Positions 48,021 through 59,460 of a DNA stretch of 64,000 bases are shown piece after piece (the stretch's first letter is position 1; every line of letters begins with the position of its first letter). The notes below the pieces were generated by a model that was not told the origin of the DNA, ran no database searches, and saw only the letters and a program-made list of their open reading frames with translations. Both the position numbers and the translations under genes were made by a program. This DNA comes from Rhynochetos jubatus. Its lineage: Eukaryota; Chordata; Aves; Eurypygiformes; Rhynochetidae. The stretch spans positions 14,707,501 to 14,771,500 of the forward strand of contig CM050656.1 in NCBI GenBank assembly GCA_027574665.1, read 5' to 3'.

Positions 48021-48091
48021 ACATTGTTTTACAATGTTTCTCCAAAGGACTATTGTGTGTAAAACTTAAATTGTTCCTATTGTGTGTAAAA
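48021..48091. repeat. SOX-like palindrome followed by a 27-bp-period direct repeat
   Basis: ACATTGT (48021-48027), TTT, ACAATGT (48031-48037) is an exact inverted pair whose cores are ATTGT/ACAAT, the SOX-factor word. CTATTGTGTGTAAAA then occurs at 48050-48064 and 48077-48091. Both patterns are directly visible; a regulatory role is conjecture. Confidence 0.7.
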
Positions 48092-49374
48092 TGTACTCCA
48101 CAGTTATCAGCTGCATTTCATGTATGTTGCTAATTCAAACTGACTGAAGAAGCCTTATAAAACCAAGATTTTGCAACATCCTGGTCACAAAAAATTATGT
48201 GCTATTTCAGCATGAAGCTCTTCTAATGTTTTGCTATGCCCATACAAAATCCTGCAGGGGGATCAAGTCCTCACTTTTCAAAAGGGGCCCTCAGATTGTG
48301 GAGAGATTGTGATCGAATACACACTGATACTCACAACTACATCCTCACAAAGTTTGATATTTCATTAGAAACTAAGAAGAACTTTTTCCCAAGTTATCCT
48401 CATTTTAGTGCTTATTCTAAAAACACAGTGAAGGTGTAAAATGTGATGAGTAAGAAGATCACAAGGATAGGGATTGTAGTTCTGGTATCTTTGAGTGACA
48501 CAAGTTCTTAGTCACTGTGTGCTCTCTCCATGTTGGGAAAGTTACTGATTGGATATATCTGTAAACTGGATACATTTATTTTCCTAAACTAATTGATAAC
48601 TTCCTTTTCCTGTCTTGGTTAGCCAATGAATAATATAATTAGAAAGTATCTTCTAAGAGACACTTGTGAGTGAAGAAAGGCAGAAGGCTCTGATGAAATG
48701 AGAAATATTTGAATAAAGAAGTACTGCTAATGTAATGCATGTGGTCATTTATAAGCCTTGGTTCTAACTGTGACTTTGATTAAGAGGTTCAGAATAAACA
48801 CATTTAAATATGTCTGAAAGACTGCAAGCATCATCCAATACTACTAGTAAGATCCTTAGCATTGTTATTAAAACATTTGATCAATGAAACAGAAAAAATA
48901 TATGAAAAAATTCTGCAAATTATTCAAAGGCTGAGAGAAACCTTAAATAATGGAAAAGAGAGGTCACTGGTGCTATGTGATCCTGTTTGCTTTGAAAACT
49001 GGTATAAATATGTAATACACATTTTAATAATACCACATGTTCACAAAGAAACATTTTACAGAAAGATTAACCATCCAAGAAGTAGTAACAATAAAAAGGA
49101 TTGCCATTATGAGACATAAGAAGCTATACTTGATTTCACATAATGAAAGACAAATGCAGTACATATGTAAAGGAGATCCTGGGGTCAGCATAGTCAGTTA
49201 TTTCACACTAGCTTACCCCTTCGGGAACACTTTTTTATTGTCAGCAACCTCAGTTAGAAGGATGATAAAGTTTGCAAATAGTGCAGAGAAAACACATGTA
49301 AATGCTTTTTTACTGTGGTATATAAATGAGGTAGATGATACTGTTTAATGTCTTTATTTAAGATGAGATGAAAT
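48092..49374. other. Noncoding DNA, nothing firm
   Basis: No gene seen. TCACTGTGTGCTCTCTCCATG... GTTACTG (48510-48550) followed by ATCTGTAAACTGGATA is a weak sense-strand MIR resemblance, not called. The plus-strand open frame 49037-49348 (103 codons) has no domain and may partly overlap the 5' flank of the old CR1 that follows. Confidence 0.4.
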
Positions 49375-50195
49375 GCACCCTCAACAACACAGAATTATTA
49401 AACTTTGAAGAGCTGACAATACACTGGAGGGCAGGGCTGCTCTCAACAGGGACCTGAACGGAATGCAGAAATGGGCTGACACAAGCCTCATAAAGGTAAA
49501 TGCAAAGTCCTGCACCAGGCATAGAATAAGCCATGCAACAGTACAGGCTGGTTGCCGAATGGATAGAAAGCAGTTCTGAAGGAAAGGACATGCAAGATCT
49601 CAGTAGACAACAAGATGTATATGAATCTACAGTGTGTCCTTGAGACAAAGAAATCCAACCACATACTCTGATCTATTAGCAAAAGCATACCCCACAGGTA
49701 AAAAAAAGAGAAGTGAACAACTCCCCTTCTCAGGTCTTTAAGACTGCATCTGGAGTATCATGTCTAATTTTGATCTCCAGCAGAGTGCCACAAAGATGGT
49801 TAAGATACTGGAACACATATTATGTGGAGGAGAGGGTGAGATACCACATTCCAACTGGGACAGTTAAGGGAGGATCCTTTTAGTGTCTTCACCTACATAA
49901 CAGAAGGCTATAGACAAGATGAAGCCAAGTTCTTAGAAGTGCACAAGGATAGGATGAGGGTGAACACATATTACAACATGAGAAATTTTGAGAAGATATT
50001 AGGAAAAAAAAACTTCAGAAAGAGGCTGTCAAACCCCAAAATACAGGTTCAGAGTACTTGTGGGATCTCCATCCTTGCAGATCTTCAAAAATCCTCTGGG
50101 ACAACTTGGTATAGATTGTCTATACTTTGAGCTGGGAAATCAGGCCAGATGAGTCCCATAGGTAATTTCCATCTTAGATTATGCTATGAAATTAT
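49375..50195 (+). mobile_element. Old CR1 LINE 3' portion
   Basis: Diverged well beyond copies A-C but clear in order: ACACTGGAGGGCAGGGCTGC, AGGGACCTGAACGGAATG, AAATGCAAAGTCCTGCACC, CAACAGTACAGGCTGG, CATCTGGAGTATCATGTCTA, then ACAACATGAGAAATTTTGAG, GAAGATATTAGGAAAAAAAA, CAGAAAGAGGCTGTC, CTCCATCCTTGCAGATCTTC and finally CAGGCCAGATGAGTCCCATAGG. This runs from the C-terminal part of ORF2 to the 3' UTR. The coding sense is lost. The 5' limit is where I stop recognising it. Confidence 0.75.
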
Positions 50196-50269
50196 TCCAG
50201 GACTAAGAAATAGACATTACAGATTCTCAAAGAACTGACTCTATTCAACCTTTTATTTCAGAATTACCA

Positions 50270-50580
50270 CCATGTATGAATATTTACACAAGAAACCAAA
50301 TGTTGACAATTGAAGATGCTTGATCTGAGGAAAGATCCAGCTTCTGGAATCTGGAGCTAGACACTCAGTCTAGATACAACAGCACAGACACTAGAACAAA
50401 AATTGTGGTGGTGAACCCCATTAATGAAAATCTTTAAATAAGGATTAAATTTCTAAAGATATCCTGTTGTTCAAATGGGAGTTAATTCAGGGAAAACCTA
50501 TGGTTTCCTTTAAACAAAAGGTCAGACTAGGTGATCACAGGGGTTCCTTTCGGTTTTACAGAAACTGAACCTGTGATCCC
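50270..50580 (+). mobile_element. Second old CR1/L3-type 3' end
   Basis: Directly after the previous element comes another LINE tail: TTAATGAAAATCTTTAAATA, TTCTAAAGATATCCTGTTGT, GGGAGTTAATTCAGGGAAAA, then AAAAGGTCAGACTAGGTGAT and CACAGGGGTTCC. The family 3' end reads GAGGTCAGACTAGATGATCACAATGGTCCC. It differs from the tail at 50130-50190, so it is a separate insertion of another subfamily in the same orientation. The start is uncertain. Confidence 0.65.
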
Positions 50581-53500
50581 TAAGTCCTTCTTTAACACCA
50601 TAATGTATATGACACATGTTCTAATTGAGCTCTCACTTTTTCAAAGTGGTCCCCTATGGATTTTCTCAGCACAAAGATAAAGGCAAAAACAGCTTTTGAG
50701 CATGTCTGAATGAGAGCTTTCTCCTCTATCTTTTAATATAAAAGAAAATAATTTATCAAATGGGTAGATCTGAGGTCAGAGACTTTCTAGAAGCTAACAG
50801 TACAGATATTCTCTCTCTAACTCTGAGCCACTGGCATAGTCAGCTATAATTACCAGCAAGGTTATTATGCATTCACAATGACAAGCCTGTACTTCTACCA
50901 ACAAATACTTAAGCTTTAGGGGTATCCTAAATTAGGTTTTATTTCCCCTTGAGACCTTGAGAAGCAGAAAATACTTTGGCTGATGAAAGAAACATCCAGC
51001 CTGGAAAAATCTAACAGAAGCAGTGAATGTACTTCTGTTAGAGAATAGAGAGTGACAGATCTATTATGAAAATCTAAATATAATTTTGGACCAAATTCTG
51101 TTGAGCATTTGATATTTAGACTGAACACCCAGAATATTTTGGATGCTTAGCAGGCATTCTCCAGCTTTTGAAATAAGTTTATGAATTTTCTCAGAAAACA
51201 TAGAATTCAATATATAGACTGATATGCTAGATTTCTTATTGATGTATTAACTGTCTTTTCACTGACCATTACCTGTCTGTAACAAGGAGTGTGAATTCAT
51301 CACATGTACACCTTTCACAGTCGCAGATATTGCCCATACATAGTAATGTATTTTAAGCACTACCATACTATATTAACCTGTTATGGTAGAGCATTTGCAT
51401 CACTCCATGCTAACATGAGTAATACTATTGTAATATCTTACCTCAGTATGTTTGACTTATACAGAAATGTTATTTAATAGACTGGGTTTCTTATTAGAAT
51501 ATTTCTTTCCAGCAGAGTGCACATGCAGTGATAAAGTCTATGTAACCTGAATTATTTGACAAGGGACTGATCTAGAAATAGTTGCTGAGGGCCTCTTTCA
51601 TTTCTTGTAAAACTCAAAAGAGACAGATATGAAAAAGGGATAAGACTCAACGAAGAAAGGGATGGTTGATAACAATAACATACATCCCTTATTACAAGCA
51701 AATGGTTACAAACTTCATTTGAATGTTTCTTATTGTCTAAATCCAATCAAAACAATATTAATAGTTTTGACTAGGATTTTTTTTTTCTGCAAGAGAAGAG
51801 AAATAGTGTACAACTGATGTAATGTGATGGCAAATAAATAAACTGCAGGTCTTCCAAGCTGGAACTCCCACTGTTAATCAGGCATTCCAAAGGGGCCTGC
51901 ATTATCAGGTCTTTATATTTTGAATAGAAGCATAATACTAGAGCAAAGCAACAGTGGAAGAATATGGAGTCCCCTGTGGCTGCAATTGAAGCTCTAAAAG
52001 CCTGTTTTTCATTTTTAAACTGTTCCTCTGGGCATAGGTAATGTTCAAAGAAGCATTTTAAAGAGAAAATGAAACTTTAAAAGCTTCAAAATGCAGTTTT
52101 AGGAAATCCAAGATGTCGTCTGTGACATCTCCTGTCTTATTGATAGTCTTAGGGGAAACAGCAACATTCTGAGCTTCTCTTGTTACATCACAACACTTTA
52201 AAAAAGGCTGGCCATGTCTTTCTAGAGGATCAGTGAAACTTTGCAAAATCAAAGTTCTTACCATGAAGAAAAAAAGAAATGGCTGCTTTGTTTGACAGAT
52301 GTTTGTTCCAATTGGAAGACTAGAGCTTTTTAAAGAAAGAAAAAATAAAAAATGCGCAGCAATGCTGGGCATATGCAGCAAGTGTAAACAGGAAGAACTA
52401 TGTGTACCAGCTTGTAATGTGTTATTCTTACAATGAGGGTGACTATAAGTAATACATATACCCAGAGCTGAGTGAAGACTTAGTGACAGGGACTACAAAA
52501 TGGCAGACAGATGCCTGGATGAACATGGACTGGAAGTAGACAGGGATGCAGACGAAACCTTTGAGGTCTTACATATGACTGGTTTCTGCACAGAACTAGC
52601 AACATACTGCTGGATATTGAATTTTTGTTGACAATGTTTATCTTAAAATTTATTTGTATAAAGAAAAAGGAACCTTGACAATTTCTGAAGAATTTTCTTG
52701 GGATTTCTGTGTAATTCTTGAAATATACTTGAAAACCTGAAAAATTAAGAACTTTCACAGTTTCTTAACTGAATAGCTTCTGAGATCATCCAGATACTGC
52801 TGGGAACTTTCACAGTGCGACAGCATTCTCTCATTCCTTTGGCATAATTTGTTAGTCTGCAAAATCAACTCAAAACATTCGTTCATTTTATAAATATTTA
52901 CTTAAATAAGTAAGAAATTACAGAATACGCTCACAAAGGAAATGAGAGAAAACCAAATTAACAGCATAGTCATAGATGTCTGATTTCTTTGGGAGAAGAT
53001 GACAGTTCTGGTCAAACCTGATTTCTGTCACTAAAACAAACCTAGAAAAAAAACCAGTTTGTGGCAAACTCTTTTTCAAAACCCTTTAAAATTCTTTATG
53101 AAGTAATCTTTAAATTCTTCTTCTTCCTAAATAAATCCAAATCTTTACACTAACACATGCAGAGCTGTAGCTATGTAAATTAAAGAAGGTAGTCGTACAT
53201 GTTTGAAATGGAAAGTTACCAGTAAAACTCTAAGACTAGCCACAAAGAAATAAGAAGTTGGGATTCAAAAACATTTTCTGCAAGGACACACCATTATAGG
53301 ATAAGAATTTCAAACTGAGATAGAGGGGAAAAATCCTCTGAAATACGTTTATCAGTGAATGACCCTGATCAGCTGTGTTCCATCTGAGGAAGATCATTAC
53401 TGTACTCGTCAGGCTAGTGCAGGAGACAGGTTAAAAATGGGTTTCAGATTATTGACACTTACTTTTTTATTGAAGTTTATTTACAGCTGGGGATAAGACA

Positions 53501-53679
53501 ACATAGGCCCAGTATTATGGAACTTTTAAAAACTCCAGAGATTATATCTTTGAAAACCTTTGCAAAACTCATAAAGTTTGTATTTCTTGCATTAATCCTA
53601 TCTGAATGGATGTCTTTCAAATGCAATGCTCTAATTTTCTCAAGTTTTTCGATTTTAACATATTTTCACTTACGGTATG
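50581..53679. other. Noncoding AT-rich DNA
   Basis: No gene or repeat recognised. The minus-strand frame at 52058-52381 (107 codons) is hydrophobic at its start but has no splice or start context and is probably chance. Confidence 0.4.
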
Positions 53680-53980
53680 TTTTCTGTTGAATTTCTGTCA
53701 AAGCCTGAGACTTTCTTGAGCAAAGCGTGTGTTTAAAAGCTTTGCTAAATAGGGCAAGGATTAAATAAGTGTAATGATTTAAGTCCTCTGTCTAGTCAGG
53801 ATTTGAAGGCCATATTTAGCACATAACTGCCTGCCCAAAGGACAGACTCTATTGGAATTACACTTTTAAATTACAGCTCACCTGCAACTCATTCCTGTTC
53901 CTTTATAAATCTGATATTTTCACAGAACAGACACTAATGATTGATGCCTAAAGATGTGCATATAATTAAAATGCACCCTT
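53680..53980. promoter_or_regulatory. Possible conserved noncoding element with PBX/HOX-type word
   Basis: A non-repetitive block with homeodomain-rich words (GATTAAATAAG, GGAATTACACTTTTAAATTA) and TGATTGAT at 53938-53945, which is the PBX-HOX composite word. Called by texture only. Confidence 0.2.
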
Positions 53981-56900
53981 GTATTCTTGAAGGGACATGT
54001 TGGAAAAGATAAAAGAAACCTGTAAAGCTCTAACTCCTTAAAAGTGAAGCTAGCTTTCAGAAGGAAAGTGGAGGATATTTACACATAGTCTGAGCCCTAA
54101 GAAATGGAAAAGAACATTGGTGATGCTTGGCTACTTACAACAGCAAATTAAAAAGGAAAGTTCTAGATACTGATTTCTAAATAATATTCTCTGCCAGCTG
54201 CAGCTGGGAGTTACGTCCCAACCTTTTTTTTTTTTTTCATTAATAAAAATACAACAGAAGAAAATTCTAGGTGCAGACATATTTCTGTTATGAAGAGCAG
54301 ATGTAAGAATGTATATATATTTTCATAGTTTTTAAAGGCTACTTAGAAGTAATGATGGAAATAAAAGATCATTCAAAATCAGATGTAGTAATTCAGTACT
54401 GCTAAATAGTAATTCATTTACATCACTGCCCTCATCCTGAGCTGTTCTGTTGAGCCTCCTATTAAAATAGATAATGCTATTTTATTACTTCCATACAATT
54501 TTGTCTAAAGATATGAAAATATGAAGTAAGCAAGCAAGTTGTCGTCCACCGGGTGTTGGAATGCTGAAAGGAACAACTTCTTGAAACAATCTTCAGTCAC
54601 TTACAGATGTGGAAAGAAGCTATTGAGTCTGTCAAAAAATGCTACAATATGGACTGGCAAGAAAATGCAGAGTATGTTTGGATATGGACCATATTTCAGT
54701 TCTGAGTTTTCAGACCCCTGTTCATATCTAGGCTTCCTAGACAAGACAGGTAACTACATTTCTATGTTATTTTCATGATGAGGGTAGATTCTCCATTCAA
54801 AGCACATATGGAACTACAAGAACTGATAATAGCAATTGCAAATACTGAGCTAATAACTACCTCCATAACTATTAAGACAACACATTACTGAGTTCTAGCT
54901 TCTGTGATCCTTCTCTTGCAAGGCAGTTCCATAAACACATTATTCTAATAGTTTAGAACTGTCTCATTTCCAGCTAAATACATTTACAGTCATCACCATT
55001 TTTTCAGTGTCAGCATTGTCCTTTAGCTTACAATATCACTGCTCAATATTTACTTCTGCAATGTGTTTTTTAGACAGCAATCATATGTGCTCACAGACTT
55101 CAGTTGTTTTGCTCAGCTAAACAATTCAGGCTCATTTAAATATCTTCTTGTAAAGCAAGCTACCCAGATAATCCTAGCAGACCTGCTCTATACTTTTTCA
55201 CATTTAAAATTATTTTTCTTGGACCTTGGTACCAGTACAGAGCCCAGTGTTCAGATTATGCGTCCCCAGATTCTAATGCTACAACAACAATATCTCAATA
55301 GCCATTGAAACTCTGAATTCCACCAATTAATTTCCTGAAGCTTGTTGATGAAACATTATGTGTGGAGATATTGCAGAGGGTAGAGAATAACAAGGTAGAG
55401 AAAGAAAAGTTCTAATATGTTTAAAATGATAAAGACATATTCTATCACTATCTTTATATACAAGAAGCCTCAGTAGGGATAATTCAACATCATACCTGAG
55501 TGGGGCTTATGATTTTATTTTTAGAATTTGAAGAAACAAAGCCAAAGTTTGTTTCAAAGTATTTGGTAAGGCCTCTGTACTATTTTTCATTCTCATCCCA
55601 GCTCAGTAAGACCTAATTGGTCTTGACACTCTAGTCCAATAAATATATTTTGAAAATTCAAAAATGCAGATTTAATTTCAGACCAACTTTGTAGTCTTTT
55701 ATTATAGTGAAAGAAAGGTTCAACCTGTGAATGTAAAAGGAGAATCCATGTGGGAAGAAAAGAAGAGAACAAAAATTTCTGACACCCATTTCAGTAGACG
55801 TACTTTCTTAGGAAGAAATTATTTTTGTTCCGTTCTATTTTGTAGTAGATCAATAGTGGTGTAGATCAGGCCCATATGCAGTGATCCAGTATATAATAAA
55901 AACATATCTACCTGCAGCAAATAAGTATTTTTAAAGAAATATAGTGTACAACACATGAGATGATAGACAAACTTAGAAATTACTTTTTGATACCGAATAA
56001 ATGATTAAATTAATGGTTAAAAAAGAACATATTGTAGGTCTTGTATCACAGCAATATTAATATTTTTTTTTCTTAAAACATACAATATTCTGTTCACAAA
56101 TGCTTGAATACACTGGCATATTATCTAATGATCTGTCTTTTAAGACAAGCCTCTGTCAATGTAGTACATTAAATGATACAGCTGAGATCTGGACATATTT
56201 TACACAGAGCTGAAGGGAATACTCGATCCTTTTCAAGCATTACTTGACACATTTCAGAATCGTAGAAGAGGCAAACAAGTTCTGAACTTTCTCAGTTCAT
56301 GCCTCCTATGAAATGCAAAGAGGGAGCTATAATTTATTTTTCTTGCATATTTATTGTAGCGCATCAACATTTTTGTTTATGTGGTAGGCCATGTAATTAA
56401 GTATTTTTCATGATGGTAACATCTCCACTATATTCTGTGCATACTTTTTTCCTCTTTAAAAAACTAAAACCCCCTTCAATTTCAACATGGTTTTGCCCTA
56501 AGCAGAGTCCTTTTGTTAATTTCATTGATTTTAATGTGTCTTTTAAAGCTCTTCAATTGCAGAATCTCTTTTGGAGAGCACTGTTTGTTTATTTACTTGG
56601 TAAAGTAGGTGCTGAGCCTACATACTGTGGCAATAACAGCTAGGAACAGTTTGCTAGTGTAGTGGCTCAGCAGTGCACAGAAACTGCATTACAGCTGCTG
56701 AGGGGCAGACCTTCAACTTGCATAAATTGTCATAGCTCCATTGATAATGTTACAATGATAAGTTATATCATCTAGGGCTTTGTCCCTTAAGCTTGAGATG
56801 AATTCAATGATGCCATCGTCTGAAATTACTATCATTATTATATTGAAAAATTGTTCTTCTCAGTTGTCCTACTGCCTGAAATGTATTGATAATTTCCTAT

Positions 56901-57169
56901 CTACATCATGTTGTGCATGTAGCATATTTCGTACACTGTAGCTCTTGCCTTCTTACTGCTCAGTGTTTCAGCTTACTTAGAAGTATACACAGATCCAAGA
57001 CCATTAAATACCTATATTCTGCATTGTTTTGCATAATTTCTGAGTCTTTTTACTTATTGTTTAGTTTTACTTGGCTGCTAATCACAAGGTTAGGTGTGTT
57101 GTCAATCCTCAAGATGCTCATTACTAAATAACTGGGGCAAGTCAGGATGAGCGGAAAACCAAAGGAATA
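53981..57169. other. Noncoding AT-rich DNA
   Basis: No gene or named repeat seen. A T14 run lies at 54224-54237. Open frames of up to 81 codons lack support. Confidence 0.45.
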
Positions 57170-57500
57170 CTTTCAGATTTGACAAAGCCATTAGGGGATC
57201 CTTTGTGAGGGGTCCTTCTGTTGCTGAGCGTATTTCTCTTCCTCAGCTATCATTCAGTCTTGTGAATCAAGAAGATGCCCTTGACCAGAAGATACAGGAC
57301 TCTGACATCTAACAGATTTCATTAAACAGCCTGGAGGCCGCCTTTGTTACTCAAACCACAACGGGAAAGACCAGCAGCAAACCACTTGCCCACCGGTCAC
57401 AGACACCTTCAAGTGACAATAGGCTGTAGTCAAAGGCTGCAGATGCTGAATCGCCTGTGTGAATTCAGGAGAGTGTTTTCACAAGCTAATCAATAGCTGC
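57170..57500. promoter_or_regulatory. Possible conserved noncoding element
   Basis: A block of higher GC than its neighbours, with GGAGGCCGCCTTTGTTACTC (SOX/TCF-like CCTTTGTT), the CpG-bearing CACCGGTCAC and ACAACGGGA, and GCTAATCAATAGC (homeodomain). No open frame. CpGs are otherwise rare in the window, so their local retention is mildly suggestive. Confidence 0.22.
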
Positions 57501-59085
57501 CCAAATGAAGCCCTCTAAAATCTACATGCCAATTCTAGGATTTCTGAAGATATTTTGTTTTGGACAATTAAAAGGGATTTCAGATATTAAAATCAGATTT
57601 TCAACTCACCAGAATGGATTGCATTGACCCAAAATAATTGACATTAAAAATTCAAACATTTCTCACTAAAATTTAAAAAATAGTAACATATTTGAATAGA
57701 CTATTTTGAAAGAATAATGGTAATGGAAAGGCTAATTATTTTTAATTGTGTTCTTAATTGTTTACCAAAGGTTTACCTGCCTTTGATGGGTGGCAAATTA
57801 TTCTCATATCAACACAGACTGAATGAAGCGTTTAGAATTCATCAGTAGTGTTTTAAAAGTGGTATGTTTGCTTTGTTACATATTCTTGTAATCACCAAAT
57901 CACTACACATGAAAATAGATTTCTAGAAATACTAGAAACAAGTGTCTGATCCTGAAAACAAGTAGGCATGCAAGTGAATAATCACACTTGCGTGAACTTT
58001 GTTTAGTAGAATTAGCCACAAGTATGGTTATTCTGGTACATGTATGGAGGAGTAACTGGGTGGTGACTGAAACAGGCATCACTATTGCATGTTTCACAGA
58101 AAAAATATATTACTTTGTGTATGTGATCAGACATGCCTATAATTTCTCATTGAGAAATATCAGTGATGTGGATTCAAGTGTTGTTTTAGTGTAACATGTT
58201 TATCTGCAACGTGCTCACTAATACTGAGCAGAGATAGTCATAACAGCACTCATTTCTTTTAGAAACCTCAACCCAAACACCAGTGCCTGCACAGTAGTAA
58301 AATTCTTCATTACGAATTGATAACAGATTGATTCAAGCAAACTTAAATCAGTCTGATTTGCTGTGGATACTCCTAAAATTATTTGATTATAAGAGTACCC
58401 TCAAAGACTGTGTATTTCTCACAAAGATAAAGAATTTATAATACCATCTATAACAATAACATCTGTGCTGAAATATATATAGCAATTGTAATAATAGCTT
58501 CAGATTAATGCAATACCTGGAGGTTAGCTACCAACAAAGATAATGGAAGCTGGCATGTATCAGGTCAGCAGTTCTTCCACTTTTATCAGGCAAAAATGTC
58601 CACTTGCCTTGATCATTACCTTATAATTAAATTTTAAATTTAGAGAATGTTGCCATGGTTAATTGCACTATTTAATCATCAAACCCCTATGTTTTAATAT
58701 TTAAAAAGTCAAAAGTAAAATATGTACCAGCAAAACTAGTTTAAAAATCAAAAACAAAGATGAGGTTTTGCTTTCATTAACTGAAATCAGCTAAGCTTTT
58801 TTATCCCTTTCTTCCCACTGCAATAAAAGATGACCTGTGCCCCCTTTGAAACCAGCACAGTGTGATCTGAAGAATGAAAAAATGTTGATTGACTGACACT
58901 GCATGCAATAATTTGAAATGAGTATAATCTTTTCAGGTAAAAATGGAACAGTTCACTGTTGATATATGTGCGAATGTGGTCCCTCCCCACTGCCTAGGGC
59001 AGGCAGCAGAGTGGAGATGGTCTGTAACGATGACCTGGCAAATATGACAGAATCATTTTTTTCACACAGTTTTCAGCTAATCTGT
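57501..59085. other. Noncoding AT-rich DNA
   Basis: Nothing recognised. Confidence 0.45.
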
Positions 59086-59460
59086 AATGTCAGACTTCCA
59101 CTGCTACATTTTCTGCAGCTCTACTAGACCTGCTGCTGCTTCTGCAGCTATGGGGCTTGTCCCCATTGTTTTTCTTCCAGAGTCCTGGGGGATGCAGTCC
59201 TCATGGGGTGAGCAGCACGTGCTGGAGTGTCTTGGGCTCCAGCCCCAGCTGAGACATGCTGATGCAGTTGCTGTATTTTGGTGCCAGTACTAAGTTTAGA
59301 TTTGAGAGTTCTGGCCACTTTCATGTTTCTTTGTGTATTAATATTACAGAAAAATAATCTGAAGGCCAGGGCCAGAGACAGGCAAGATTCCCCCACATGG
59401 ACTGCATGATTGTGCCTGTGGCTCCAGCAGCTGCAGCAGCTTACATCCCAGATTCTATGC
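59086..59460. other. GC-rich patch of unknown origin
   Basis: An abrupt island of higher GC in AT-rich DNA, with CTG/CAG-rich words (CTGCTGCTGCTTCTGCAGC, CTCCAGCAGCTGCAGCAGC). Overlapping short frames exist on both strands (59087-59293 plus, 59148-59396 minus), but neither shows a domain. It could be an old GC-rich repeat, a degraded processed gene copy or a regulatory patch. I cannot choose between them. Confidence 0.4.

Noticed and set aside
48500..48570. Possible sense-strand MIR
   Set aside because: Only scattered words fit; the core CAAGTTACTTAACC-type segment is not recognisable.
52058..52381. Minus-strand 107-codon frame with a hydrophobic N-terminus
   Set aside because: The hydrophobic start looks like a signal peptide but comes from an A-rich tract read in reverse. 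The remainder has no domain or splice signal.
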